In this document: positions 1 through 13,539 of the stretch, piece by piece
Layout: every line of letters begins with the position of its first letter
Numbering within the stretch: the first letter of the stretch is position 1
Origin: Gammaproteobacteria bacterium
GTDB lineage: Bacteria; Pseudomonadota; Gammaproteobacteria; Steroidobacterales; Steroidobacteraceae
Reading direction: 5' to 3'
NCBI GenBank assembly: GCA_028293765.1
Contig: JAQGOG010000038.1
Coordinates: 1 to 35,156, forward strand
DNA length: 35,156 nucleotides
Program-made: the position numbers and the translations under genes
Notes under the pieces: model-generated
The model's input: the letters and a program-made list of their open reading frames with translations, nothing else
What the model was told of the DNA's origin: nothing
Database searches by the model: none

Positions 1-170
1 TCCCACGGCATCTTCAGATTCAGACCTTCCCGCATGATGCGGTGGTACTTGCCGAAGACCGTAACGACGCCGACCGTGGCCTGGGGGACGGTACGGAAGA
101 TCGTAGACGCCGTGTAGAGAACCAGCACCAGCAGTACGACCAGAAGCGGATAGCCCAGGAAACCGACCAT
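1..170 (-). CDS. SPFH/band 7 (stomatin-like, paraslipin-type) membrane protein, N-terminal part
   Basis: Reading leftwards from an ATG at 170, 56 codons are open to the window edge, so only the N-terminus is present. The first 22 or so residues form a hydrophobic membrane anchor (FLGYPLLVVLLVLVLY), followed by the typical start of an SPFH domain: FRTVPQATVGVVTVFGKYHR and then GLNLKMPW. Family members are membrane-anchored scaffolds that oligomerise in lipid microdomains, often with a partner NfeD protein or protease. A purine-rich AAGGGTAAGGG lies just before the ATG and fits a ribosome binding site. Family call is firm; whether it is a paraslipin or an HflC-like subunit cannot be decided from this fragment. 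Confidence 0.85.
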   Translation of the reverse strand, partial: MVGFLGYPLLVVLLVLVLYTASTIFRTVPQATVGVVTVFGKYHRIMREGLNLKMPW

Positions 171-254
171 GTTGAATCCCTTACCCTTTTTGACTGGCAG
201 ATCACCGACATCCGGGGCGCGCATTATAGGGTGACGCGCATGAAAGCTTGCTGA

Positions 255-644
255 AAGGTTGCCAGCCAGGCGCTCCCCGGCCGGGCGACAGATGAGGGTG
301 AAGCGCAAAGGGGCCGAATCGTCAACATCTCTTCTGTTTCCGCTCTCCTCGGCAACCGCGGGCAGGTCAACTACGCGGCAGCCAAAGGCGCGCTCAATTC
401 CGCCACCAAGGCCCTCGCGCTCGAGGTCGCGACCCGAGGTATCACCGTCAATGCGGTCGCTCCGGGGATCATCGGGACGCCGATGAGCGAAGGCCTGTTC
501 GATGCGAAAACCATCGAGTGGCTCGTGCCGATGAACCGGCCGGGGCTGCCTGAGGAGGTCGCGAGCCTGGTGTCGTACCTGGCGTCGGCGGACGCCTCTT
601 ACGTGACCGCGCAGATTATTTCGGTCAGCGGCGGCATGGCCTAG
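255..644 (+). pseudogene. 5'-truncated short-chain dehydrogenase (FabG-like) remnant
   Basis: The frame from about 312 to the TAG at 642-644 encodes the C-terminal half of a classical SDR: GRIVNISSVSALLG, then the catalytic Y-x3-K in VNYAAAKGALNSATKALALE, then ITVNAVAPGIIGTPM, ending in the usual SGGMA. The frame is blocked by a TGA at 252-254 and holds no Rossmann nucleotide-binding N-terminus (TGxxxGxG) and no NNAG motif; residues encoded before 312 do not look like an SDR. About half of a roughly 245-residue protein is therefore missing. It cannot bind NAD(P) and is best read as a gene fragment left by deletion or rearrangement. The remaining part has no internal stop, so the loss may be fairly recent. 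Confidence 0.8.
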
Positions 645-1025
645 TCGTCCGACGAAGCGCCGTCACCAAAGGCAGATCGTCCGTTTGATCGAATCCCCCG
701 CCGGATGAGATCGGTGTGCTGCCTGGCGCGATGAGAGCCCTTGGAGACCGCCAGTGTTCCAAAGCGGCTGCCGGGAAACCAAGAAGCTTTCGACATCTCA
801 ACATGCGCCAGCGCCCTGGCGGCCACCCAAATCCCTCCTCGCGGCCACTTGAAATCTTGCGGGCAAACGCCTTAATGTCGTCCTGAGCAGGTGTCAGGCC
901 GCTGCATCGGTTTTGCCGGTGAGTACCCCCGGGGGCAGGGAAGCCCCGCGGTCCGCTGGCTGGCGCGACATTGATTCGAGCCCACGTGATTGGCGAACGG
1001 ACCTCGTTCCCTGGGGAATCCGACA
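645..1025. other. Intergenic stretch, no gene recognised
   Basis: No open frame here has protein-like composition on either strand. A weak sigma70-like promoter for the downstream methyltransferase is possible: TTGAAA at 849-854 and TAATGT at 873-878 with 18-bp spacing. A small GC-rich hairpin (CGCCAG / CTGGCG) occurs near 810-830. Together with the SDR remnant on its left, the segment may be decayed coding sequence. Confidence 0.4.
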
Positions 1026-1838
1026 GTGAGTCTGCTGAATCAAGTGATGCGTCTGCCATACGTCCATGGGCTCTGGATGCGCTTTCCGGTAGGTGATGTG
1101 TCCACGAAGGTCCACTGGGGACTCTACCCGTATCCTTATTACGCCTACGGCGTGTACTGGTCGGCATTCCTCGCCAAGCGGCTGGCGATCCCGCGCATCA
1201 CCGCTATCGAGTTCGGCGTGGCGGGTGGCAGGGGCCTACTGGCGCTCGAAAAGGCCACAATGGAGATCGAGCGAGCGCTCGATGTCGGCATCGATGTCGT
1301 CGGATTCGACTCGGGCGAGGGCATGCCGGAGCCCACGGATTATCGTGACTTGCCGCATATCTGGGGACGGGGCTTCTACCAGATGGATCATGCCAAGTTG
1401 CGCGCGCGGCTCTCAAAGGCCCGGCTCGTGATCGGCGACGTTCGCGAGACCATCGCGAAGGAGGTGCGCTCGGGGCAGCTCGCGCCGATAGGCTTCGTGG
1501 CGTTCGATCTTGACTACTACAGCTCGACCAAGGCCGCGTTCGATGTCTTTGAGGATGACGGTCCGAGCCACCTGCCCCGTGTTCACTGTTATTTCGATGA
1601 TGTCGCCGCGAACGACTTGGGGTGCATGAACAAGTATGTCGGGGAGCTGCGGGCCATCCATGAATTCAATGCCGCCCACCCCACACGCAAGATCAGCATA
1701 TTCGAGCAGTTGCGCCTGAGTCGCCCCAAGTGGGAGCACTGGCAAAAGAAAATGTACGTGATGCACGATTTCGCACACCCCCAGTACACGACGCAGGTGA
1801 TCCCCTTGGAGCCGAAGCATACCCAGCGCCCCCTTTGA
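1026..1838 (+). CDS. TylF/macrocin O-methyltransferase-like SAM-dependent methyltransferase
   Basis: A 270-residue class I methyltransferase. The SAM-binding motif I is IEFGVAGGRGLLAL, with an acidic motif II in VVGFDSGEGMP; later FDLDYYSSTKAAFDVF and HCYFDDVAAND match the metal-binding acidic pattern of the TylF/MycF sugar O-methyltransferases. GTG at 1026 is chosen because GGGGA sits about 9 bases before it. A TTG at 990 would add 12 residues but has no ribosome binding site. The neighbours give no sugar-biosynthesis context except the glycosyltransferase at 3536-4702, so the acceptor is unknown. Fold assignment is good, substrate is not assignable. Confidence 0.75.
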   Translation: MSLLNQVMRLPYVHGLWMRFPVGDVSTKVHWGLYPYPYYAYGVYWSAFLAKRLAIPRITAIEFGVAGGRGLLALEKATMEIERALDVGIDVVGFDSGEGMPEPTDYRDLPHIWGRGFYQMDHAKLRARLSKARLVIGDVRETIAKEVRSGQLAPIGFVAFDLDYYSSTKAAFDVFEDDGPSHLPRVHCYFDDVAANDLGCMNKYVGELRAIHEFNAAHPTRKISIFEQLRLSRPKWEHWQKKMYVMHDFAHPQYTTQVIPLEPKHTQRPL

Positions 1839-1872
1839 CAGAAGCCCGAGTCCAAGCCTGAACTGAACCGCA

Positions 1873-1901
1873 CGCGTGATCGCCTCCTCCTCCCGATCGC
1901 G
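1873..1901 (+). terminator. Possible hairpin terminator after the methyltransferase
   Basis: CGCG(T)GATCG and CGATCGCG can pair (nine pairs with one bulged T) around an 11-base pyrimidine loop, 35 bases after the methyltransferase stop. There is no T tract after it, so it is only a candidate transcription end or mRNA-stabilising stem. Confidence 0.3.
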
Positions 1902-1978
1902 CAATTCCCGGCGAGCGGAACAGGCAACCGATCGAGCCGTCGCCGCCGCAACAGGCCAGCCCTAGGCACCCCACGACG

Positions 1979-2221
1979 TCAGATTTCGTCGCAATTCGCA
2001 CATTGCCCGAGCTCCGCGCCGTCCTCCGTCACGACATAACGGGCCGCCTGGAGCTTCGGAATCAACACGCTGATGGTGAGCAAAATCTCTTTGCAGGCGC
2101 GAGCCTCGAGATTGGCGGCGTCCCTCTGCCCGTACTCGCCCATCTCCTCCGCCAGAAACGCCGCCAGGGTCCGCAGCTGTGCAATCGACGTGTCGAGCAG
2201 CACGCGAGGTGTAAGAATCAT
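1979..2221 (-). CDS. Small hypothetical protein with C-terminal CxxC
   Basis: An 80-residue, acidic, mostly helical protein without a signal peptide or membrane segment, ending in GQCANCDEI. The ATG at 2221 is preceded by GGAG seven bases upstream, and the helical heptad-like composition (LLDTSIAQLRTLAAFLAEEM) looks like a genuine soluble protein. The terminal CxxC could bind metal or take part in redox chemistry if paired with another molecule. I do not recognise the family. It lies on the same strand as the HNH gene, about 200 bp downstream of that gene's stop. Confidence 0.6.
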   Translation of the reverse strand: MILTPRVLLDTSIAQLRTLAAFLAEEMGEYGQRDAANLEARACKEILLTISVLIPKLQAARYVVTEDGAELGQCANCDEI

Positions 2222-2424
2222 CGCCGTCTCCGCAGTGAACGCACGCCTGTATATTCATACAGCTAGCGTGCAGTGCGCAAGTCCCGGCAATGAATTTCGG
2301 GCCGAACGATGCGACGGAAAGCAGTCTCCTCGCCCGACCTTCCGCCTCATACAGTAGATCCAGGCAGGCAATGCTGTACGAGCGGCGTCGGACAAAGGCA
2401 TCGGCCGCCTTTTGTCGCTCGAGT

Positions 2425-3528
2425 TTACTCTGCGTACACTGTTACCGGCGCGCGCGGCTCCATCTCCTGGACGGCATCTACGTCGGTATCGTGTGGCTTC
2501 CGTCGTCCGCCAGCGTGGTGTTCAAACACATTACGGCGGTGATAATCGAGGTACCGGCATTGTTCCGGTCGGAAAGCATCCCCGTGAAGCGGCAGACGCA
2601 AGCCCCACTTCTCCAGCACCGCCGGATTCAAATGCCGCGACACCAGGAGGTCGCCCGAATCCGCGAACGAGATATAGCCGCGGCCGAACAGATGAGCCAG
2701 ATGGGGTGACAGGAGCAGACCGTTGCAGCCGTCCAGCTTCTCGGCATCGTTGGAGTTGCACCACGGCTTGATGTGAGTAGCCCGCAGATGCCGCCGGTCC
2801 AGCAGGCCGGTGATGCGACAAGCGGCTTCCACGAGCTCGAGATTGTGGCGGTAGACTCCTTGCCCATGCCGCGCCTTCACGAGATTGACCTTCTCGGCCG
2901 GCACGATATCGGTCCGCAGGTGAATCGCCGCCTCTTCCGCGTCGTCGGGCAGCTGACCGTTGGCGCCTTGAGCGATCTTCTCGACGAGATCGTCCACCTC
3001 GGGTCCGAGAAGCCGCCGCAGCGTCGCCGCCATCTTTCTCGGAACCGACGCCAGATAGACACGCCGATTGGCGTCTCCGCCCGCCCGGATCGGCGAGCGC
3101 TTCGCCGGCAACACGGGTACGAGTTCCGCAAGGTGGCTCCTGGGATCGAAGGGGTGTGCGAGCTCCGCGAAACGCACTGCAACCTGCCAGCCCTGACCCG
3201 CACCTGCGGGTTTGCGCGCTGCTGCGAATTCGAATGGGTTCGGTGTCTCCCGCGCTCGCCCCAACACGAGCCCCACGGCACGGATCGCTGCGTCGGCGAA
3301 CGAAAACACGACATCGCCCGGCATGACTTTCATCATGTTGTTGGAGGATTCGTCATCGGCGCGGTTCTGCCTGTTCTGCGGCGACCAGAGGAGCTCACCC
3401 TCGAGCTCCTGCCGGTGAACCTGCCGGTGATTCACCCACCAATAGCGGATGTCACGCGATGAGTGGCCGGCCACCACAGTTGGTGCGCTCTGCTCTGCCA
3501 CTGGATTCGGCACGTTTCCGGTGCTCAT
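2425..3528 (-). CDS. HNH endonuclease (HNH_2 type) with N-terminal EVE/PUA-like domain
   Basis: A 367-residue two-part protein. Residues about 27-135 (RYWWVNHRQVHRQELEG, then LLWSP, MKVMPGDVVFSFADAAIRAV) resemble EVE/PUA-like domains, which bind modified bases. Residues about 228-295 carry the nuclease: LRATHIKPW, then DGCNGLLLSPHLAHLFGRG, the H-N-H pattern of HNH_2. Such fusions are known among modification-dependent restriction enzymes. No methylase or partner gene is adjacent, which would suit an enzyme that cuts foreign modified DNA. The start at 3528 lies seven bases after the stop of the glycosyltransferase upstream and has no clear ribosome binding site, so it may be translated by coupling. 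Domain call is good; the defence role is inferred. Confidence 0.75.
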   Translation of the reverse strand: MSTGNVPNPVAEQSAPTVVAGHSSRDIRYWWVNHRQVHRQELEGELLWSPQNRQNRADDESSNNMMKVMPGDVVFSFADAAIRAVGLVLGRARETPNPFEFAAARKPAGAGQGWQVAVRFAELAHPFDPRSHLAELVPVLPAKRSPIRAGGDANRRVYLASVPRKMAATLRRLLGPEVDDLVEKIAQGANGQLPDDAEEAAIHLRTDIVPAEKVNLVKARHGQGVYRHNLELVEAACRITGLLDRRHLRATHIKPWCNSNDAEKLDGCNGLLLSPHLAHLFGRGYISFADSGDLLVSRHLNPAVLEKWGLRLPLHGDAFRPEQCRYLDYHRRNVFEHHAGGRRKPHDTDVDAVQEMEPRAPVTVYAE

Positions 3529-3535
3529 GGGGCGC

Positions 3536-4702
3536 TTACGGCCGAACGGAATGCGAGGCAGCCTTCGTGGCGGTCGCGGCCTGCTCGCCCTGGGGCGGCG
3601 CCGAAGCGTGATGGCGAAACGTCCAGTAGGAATTCAGGAAGTAGTTGACGAACACGGCCGGGATGATGCCCGCGAGCTGGCTGAGGAGCGGTGGGATCTT
3701 CGGCACGAGCAGGTTCAACAGGATGAACGTCGTGAAGCTGACGCCAAGGGAGACGAGCGAGATGAGATTGTATTTCACCCCTTTGATGGCCGCCCGATCG
3801 CGCGTCCTGCGCTCCTTGAAGGTCCAATAGTTGTTGAGCAGAAAGTTCCACACGATGGAGATCTCGATGGCCAGCGGCGAGGCGACGAACTTGTTCATGC
3901 CAGTATGCAACAGCAGGCTGAATGCGCCGAGGTTCACGAGCGTACCCGAGGCGCCCACCAGGGCGAATCTGAGAAAGGTCCGCACGGCCCGCATGCGTAT
4001 CCACCACGCGTTGAGGACGAACTCGATGATGTCGCGCAGGCCGAGCTTGCTGGTCCCCAGCTTGCGATCGATGAAATTGACCGGCACTTCCTCGACCACG
4101 GCGCCGAGCGTCACCGCCTGGTGTAGCAGCGCCACCTGAAATGCATAGCCCTTCACCCGCAGCGCCGAAAAGTCGATCTGCCGCAGAATGGAGGCGTTGA
4201 TGGCGCGAAATCCGGCGGTGCAGTCCCTGATGCCGTAGAGGCCGGCAACATAGCGCGCGACCCAGTTTCCGCCGGCGGAATTCAGCTTGCGCCAGATACT
4301 CCATTCGACGGGAATGCTGCCGCCCTTGACGTGCCGGCTGCCGATCACGAAATCGGCGGAAGTCTCCAGAACGGCGAGCAGCCGGGGCACATCGGCGGGA
4401 GCGTGCGAGAAGTCCGCATCCATTTCGAACACCGCATCGGCAGCCAGTTCGCCCAGCGCGTGCCGCATGCCCCGGATGTAGGCTGCGCCCAGCCCCGCCT
4501 TCGCGCCTGTGATCAGATGCACGTTGCGGTGTTCGAGCATCGCCTCGCGTACCAGCCCGGCGGTTCCATCGGGCGAGTTGTCATCGACGACCAGGATGTG
4601 CATGTCGTGCCGCAACCGCTGAAACTGAACCTGCAACGCCGTGATCAGCGGGATGATGTTGCCGCACTCGTTGTACGTCGGCACTATGATCACGACCTTC
4701 AT
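3536..4702 (-). CDS. Polyprenyl-phosphate mannosyltransferase/glucosyltransferase (GT2) fused to GtrA domain
   Basis: A 388-residue fusion. Residues 1-230 are a DPM1-like GT2 enzyme: VPTYNE at 8-12, DDNSPDGT at 40-47, DADFSH with the metal-binding D-x-D at 95-100, and GSRHVKGG. This part moves a sugar from a nucleotide donor to a polyprenyl phosphate on the cytoplasmic face. Residues about 243-370 are a GtrA-like domain with four membrane segments (starting RFALVGASGTLVNLG), thought to flip the lipid-linked sugar. The tail is polar. The product probably feeds glycosylation of lipid, lipopolysaccharide or protein, but no final transferase lies next to it. The start ATG at 4702 is the natural one because the GT2 fold starts at once (MKVVIIVPTYNE). 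Confidence 0.92.
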   Translation of the reverse strand: MKVVIIVPTYNECGNIIPLITALQVQFQRLRHDMHILVVDDNSPDGTAGLVREAMLEHRNVHLITGAKAGLGAAYIRGMRHALGELAADAVFEMDADFSHAPADVPRLLAVLETSADFVIGSRHVKGGSIPVEWSIWRKLNSAGGNWVARYVAGLYGIRDCTAGFRAINASILRQIDFSALRVKGYAFQVALLHQAVTLGAVVEEVPVNFIDRKLGTSKLGLRDIIEFVLNAWWIRMRAVRTFLRFALVGASGTLVNLGAFSLLLHTGMNKFVASPLAIEISIVWNFLLNNYWTFKERRTRDRAAIKGVKYNLISLVSLGVSFTTFILLNLLVPKIPPLLSQLAGIIPAVFVNYFLNSYWTFRHHASAPPQGEQAATATKAASHSVRP

Positions 4703-4815
4703 CGAATACCTCTAGCGGTTTCCGCCCGCGAACGAGCCGCGCGGGTGGAGAGTCAGCATCTACCGGGCCACGACCGACCGGCAAGGAAGGGGCCCGGGCT
4801 ATCCGAGCAAGCCCG

Positions 4816-4844
4816 TTGTCCGCCGATCATAAGCCGTGTAATCT
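4816..4844 (+). promoter_or_regulatory. Possible promoter of tRNA-Glu
   Basis: TTGTCC at 4816-4821 and TAATCT at 4839-4844 are 17 bp apart. The bases after the -10 are GC-rich (TCCGCGCCCC), as in the discriminator of stringently controlled stable-RNA promoters. The match to consensus is only partial, and the transcript would carry a leader of about 60 bases before the tRNA. Confidence 0.35.
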
Positions 4845-4912
4845 TCCGCGCCCCGGTTGGACAGGCTCGGCAGTGAAAGTCCGCGTCCCACTTCGGTCCG
4901 ACCCGGGTCCGC

Positions 4913-4988
4913 GTCCCCATCGTCTAGAGGCCTAGGACACTGCCCTTTCACGGCGGCGACAGGGGTTCGAATCCCCTTGGGGACGCCA
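4913..4988 (+). tRNA. tRNA-Glu (anticodon TTC)
   Basis: A complete 76-base tRNA with encoded CCA. The acceptor arm GTCCCCA (4913-4919) pairs perfectly with TGGGGAC (4978-4984), followed by discriminator G and CCA at 4986-4988. The anticodon loop CTTTCAC (4945-4951) puts TTC at 4947-4949. The T arm CAGGGG-TTCGAAT-CCCCTT is canonical. No second tRNA, integrase or repeated 3' end was seen nearby. Confidence 0.97.
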
Positions 4989-5005
4989 TTTATTTCAATG
5001 ACTTA

Positions 5006-5029
5006 GGTGCCGCTTGCAGTGGCGGCACC
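5006..5029. terminator. Perfect 8-bp hairpin between tRNA-Glu and the kinase operon
   Basis: GGTGCCGC and GCGGCACC form a perfect eight-pair stem with an eight-base loop, 17 bases after the tRNA and about 100 bases after the convergent kinase stop at 5130. Neither side has a T tract, so it may be a weak two-way terminator or an RNA-end stabiliser. Confidence 0.4.
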
Positions 5030-5129
5030 GGCTCACGGCGACGCGCTTTCGCGAAGCGGCGCCCCTCAAGCGGGGGCTGGCTGGACCTGCTCCGCGCCGC
5101 TCCAAAGTACTCATCGGCCGCAGCGACCT

Positions 5130-6920
5130 TCAACCAGCCGATTTTGCGCCGGCACCCTTCGCTTCCACGGACGCCACGGACGACGGCAGCCCCGCAAGCA
5201 GGTCCGTGAGCTTGTCCAGGTCCAGCGGCTTGACCAGATGTGAATCGAAGCCCGCCTCCTGCGACCGGCGGCGGTCCGAGTCCTGCCCCCAGCCGGTGAG
5301 CGCCACCAGGGTGATTCGCTGGCCCCAGGGCGCTGCACGGATTCGCCGCGCCACTTCGTAGCCGTCCAGCTTCGGCATGCCGATATCCAACAGGGCCACC
5401 TCCGGCCGCTGCCGTTCGGCGGCTTCGAGCGCCGCCGCGCCGTTCGGCGCGGTAAAGACCTCGTGGCCACTGAGCTGCAGAAGTGTCGCCAGGCTCTCCA
5501 GCGCATCGTTGTTGTCGTCGGCCACCAGGATGCGGCGTTGTGTGCGGATTGCCTCACCGTTAATCATCGATTGCTCCAGCCCGGATGGTGTGTTGGAAGA
5601 TCGCAGGTTCTGGCCGGAGCTCGCCGCCTCGCCGAGAAACAAGGGGAGACGGATCACGAACTCACTACCCCGGCCGAGGCCCTCGCTATGCGCGGAAACA
5701 CTGCCGCCGTGCATCTCGACGAGCCTCTGCACGAGCGCCAGCCCGATGCCGAGCCCACTTTGCGCCGGACCGGAGGTACGGTCGAGCTGTGTGAACAATT
5801 TAAAGATCATCGGCATGAGCTCGGCAGGTATGCCGATTCCGCTATCGCGCACCCTGATCTCCACCTCGGCGCCGATCGCAGTGACCGAGAGCGTGATCCG
5901 GCCGCCCCCTTCAGTATATTTCGCGGCGTTGCCGAGCACATTGCCCAGCGCCTGCGTGAGGCGCGTGGGATCGCCTAGCACAGCAAGCATGCGATCGGGT
6001 ACTGCAACGGTAAGGGTATGGCCGCGCTCCTCGATCAGGGGCTGCGCGATCTCCACCGTACGAGCGACCAGAGTCTTGAGCTCGATGACTTCCTTGTTCA
6101 GGTTTATCTTGCCGCGAGTGATCCGCGACACGTCGAGCAGGTCATCCACCAGCCGCGTGAGGTGCACGACCTGTCGCTCGATGATATCGCGAGACCACAC
6201 GACCTGCGGATCGCCGAGCTGCTTGCGGCGCATGAGCTGAATCGCGTTGTGAATCGGGGCGAGCGGGTTGCGCAGCTCATGGGCCAGCATCGCGAGGAAT
6301 TCGTCCTTGTGCCGATCGGCTTCCTTGAGAACCAGCTCCACACGGGTACGCTCGGTCACTTCGGTCTGCAGCGAGCGGTTCGCCGCCTCGAGCTCCGCAT
6401 TCGCGCATTGCAGAACGCGGTTCAGGGTCTCCAGCTCGCGGGTCTTCTCCGCCTGCAGTGTGGTGTTGGCCTGCGCGAGGCGTGCGTTGGCCAGGGCGAG
6501 AGTGCGGTTGAGCTCCTGCAGCTCGCGCCGCTTGCAGTAGAGCTCCACGAGTACGGCGACCTTGCTGCGCAGGATCTCCGGCACGACCGGGATCGACACG
6601 TAGTCGACGGCGCCGACCTTGTACCCCTTGAGGCGGTCGAGCTCGCTCACGTGCACGCCGGTCACGAAGATGATCGGGGTCTTCTCAAAACGGGGGTGCT
6701 CGTGAATCAGCCGCGCCGCCTCGAAGCCGTCCATGTCCGGCATGCTCACATCGAGGAGCACGACCGCGAACTCCTCCTTCATGAGCTTTTCCAGCGCCTC
6801 GAGCCCGGAATGAGCGCTGACCAGGTTCTGGCCGAGCTCGCTCAGGATCGACTCATACGTCAATAGCCGGGCCTGCTGGTCGTCGACCAGCAGGATATTG
6901 ACCTTGTCATTCGCGCCCAT
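5130..6920 (-). CDS. Hybrid sensor histidine kinase, REC-coiled coil-HisKA-HATPase-REC
   Basis: A soluble 596-residue kinase with receivers at both ends. REC1 (about 5-125) has LLVDDQ and phosphoacceptor D57 in LLDVSMPDMDG, but the usual K-P near its end reads SIPVVPEIL, a known variant in this subfamily. A coiled coil (about 130-205) leads to HisKA with H214 in LAHELRNP, then the ATPase boxes (NAAKYTEGGG, RDSGIGIP, GLGIGLAL), then REC2 (ILVADDN, LLDIGMPKLDG, VKPLD). No membrane segment is seen. It follows the giant kinase in the same direction and is probably co-transcribed, so it may exchange phosphate with it. The start is uncertain: ATG 6920 opens right at the receiver; GTG 6950, with a G-rich stretch before it, or TTG 6965 would add 10 or 15 residues. 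Confidence 0.9.
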   Translation of the reverse strand: MGANDKVNILLVDDQQARLLTYESILSELGQNLVSAHSGLEALEKLMKEEFAVVLLDVSMPDMDGFEAARLIHEHPRFEKTPIIFVTGVHVSELDRLKGYKVGAVDYVSIPVVPEILRSKVAVLVELYCKRRELQELNRTLALANARLAQANTTLQAEKTRELETLNRVLQCANAELEAANRSLQTEVTERTRVELVLKEADRHKDEFLAMLAHELRNPLAPIHNAIQLMRRKQLGDPQVVWSRDIIERQVVHLTRLVDDLLDVSRITRGKINLNKEVIELKTLVARTVEIAQPLIEERGHTLTVAVPDRMLAVLGDPTRLTQALGNVLGNAAKYTEGGGRITLSVTAIGAEVEIRVRDSGIGIPAELMPMIFKLFTQLDRTSGPAQSGLGIGLALVQRLVEMHGGSVSAHSEGLGRGSEFVIRLPLFLGEAASSGQNLRSSNTPSGLEQSMINGEAIRTQRRILVADDNNDALESLATLLQLSGHEVFTAPNGAAALEAAERQRPEVALLDIGMPKLDGYEVARRIRAAPWGQRITLVALTGWGQDSDRRRSQEAGFDSHLVKPLDLDKLTDLLAGLPSSVASVEAKGAGAKSAG

Positions 6921-6974
6921 CCCGCTACTTTCGGACCATTGCAGGCTCACCGTCCCCCCATTCAACCGCTCACT

Positions 6975-12725
<5,751 letters not shown>

Positions 12726-13160
12726 CAACAGGCTCCAGAATTGAAGAGCGGCGCGCTGCGGGGCGCGCACCGATAAAAACGAATGAGGGCAAGGCACCCG
12801 GATGGGTGCCGGACGCGCCCACAGGGGCACTGACCGTTGCTACCGGCTAGCCGTTCCACTACCACGGAGATTCTCCAGACCCGCAAATGCGATGGGATAG
12901 TCCGTGCGACGTCTCAAGAGCCCCGAAGGAATCGCTTCTTTATAATCCGTTCCCGAGCGCCACGAAAAATAGCTTAAAGCCGCGGCCCAGGCAAAGAAAA
13001 TCAACGCTGGTCCGACCGCGGGCCGCGGAACGCCGGAATGAGCGTTTCACATCGATTTACCAGTCCGGGAAGCGCGAGCGGAGCTTGCCCTCTCGACCTC
13101 GCACGGCGCATAGTCGTGACACGCTGCGGCCGACTGCCAGTCGCATGGCAAGGTAACAAG
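12726..13160. other. Divergent intergenic region with kinase leader hairpins, no gene recognised
   Basis: This region separates the kinase operon from a small plus-strand gene. Near 12749-12766 GCGCGC-TGCGGG-GCGCGC can fold. An AT-rich island at about 12935-12980 holds a perfect TATAAT at 12941-12946 on the plus strand, with no good -35 partner, and ATTATAAAG on the minus strand. Promoters for both directions probably lie here. Open frames in it have arginine- and serine-rich composition typical of noncoding GC-rich DNA. Confidence 0.45.
12793..12810 (-). promoter_or_regulatory. Leader hairpin upstream of the giant kinase
   Basis: GGCACCC and GGGTGCC pair perfectly around a four-base loop, about 70 bases before the kinase start codon. 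No T tract follows in the direction of transcription. It could influence mRNA stability or attenuation; no function is demonstrated. Confidence 0.3.
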
Positions 13161-13445
13161 ATGAAGGGGTCAGCTCCCGCCGATCGCTCGATGCCCTTGC
13201 CCGAAGCGCGCTCCGGGCGCCTTACGGTAGCGGCACTCCGGCGGGCGATCCCTCTGCGCATGTGGGGTGGCAAGGGCTGCGGCGCTCCGTGCGATTTCTG
13301 CCGTGTCCTCGTGTCCTCCACCGATATCGAATACGAAGTCGAAGCGCAGCTCGACGGCGAGGCCGTAACTCTGCACTTTCATACGCGCTGCCACGATGCG
13401 TGGAAGACGGAGTGCGAGCTGGCTCAGGCACAAGCGCCGCCATAG
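13161..13445 (+). CDS. Small conserved hypothetical protein with zinc-site-like CxxC/HxxC pattern
   Basis: A 94-residue soluble protein. Its core has GCGAPCDFCRVLV at about residues 43-55 and LHFHTRCHDAWKTEC at about 72-86. The spaced Cys and His residues (CDFC, HTRC) look like a structural zinc-binding knuckle, and the motif order recurs in short bacterial proteins of unknown role. ATG 13161 is selected because AAGGT precedes it closely and the upstream part of the open frame is noncoding-like. It stands alone on the plus strand and converges with the GNAT gene that ends at 13540. Function unknown. Confidence 0.6.
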   Translation: MKGSAPADRSMPLPEARSGRLTVAALRRAIPLRMWGGKGCGAPCDFCRVLVSSTDIEYEVEAQLDGEAVTLHFHTRCHDAWKTECELAQAQAPP

Positions 13446-13539
13446 CCTTCGGGCCGCCGCAATGGCGCCATCGACAGTATGCTGTAGTGCAGCATAACAA
13501 CCGTCTGGGTGGCCGATTCGTCGGGGGACTCCCCCGGAA

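Noticed and set aside
625..1167. 180-codon minus-strand open frame across the methyltransferase start
   Set aside because: Low-complexity Arg/Ser/Pro composition, no motif, and overlap with the methyltransferase coding region.
2773..3462. 229-codon plus-strand open frame opposite the HNH gene
   Set aside because: The minus strand encodes recognisable HNH_2 and EVE-like motifs, so the opposite frame is a shadow.
4913..4988. tRNA-Glu as an integration site of a mobile element
   Set aside because: No integrase gene and no second copy of the tRNA 3' end was seen in the window.
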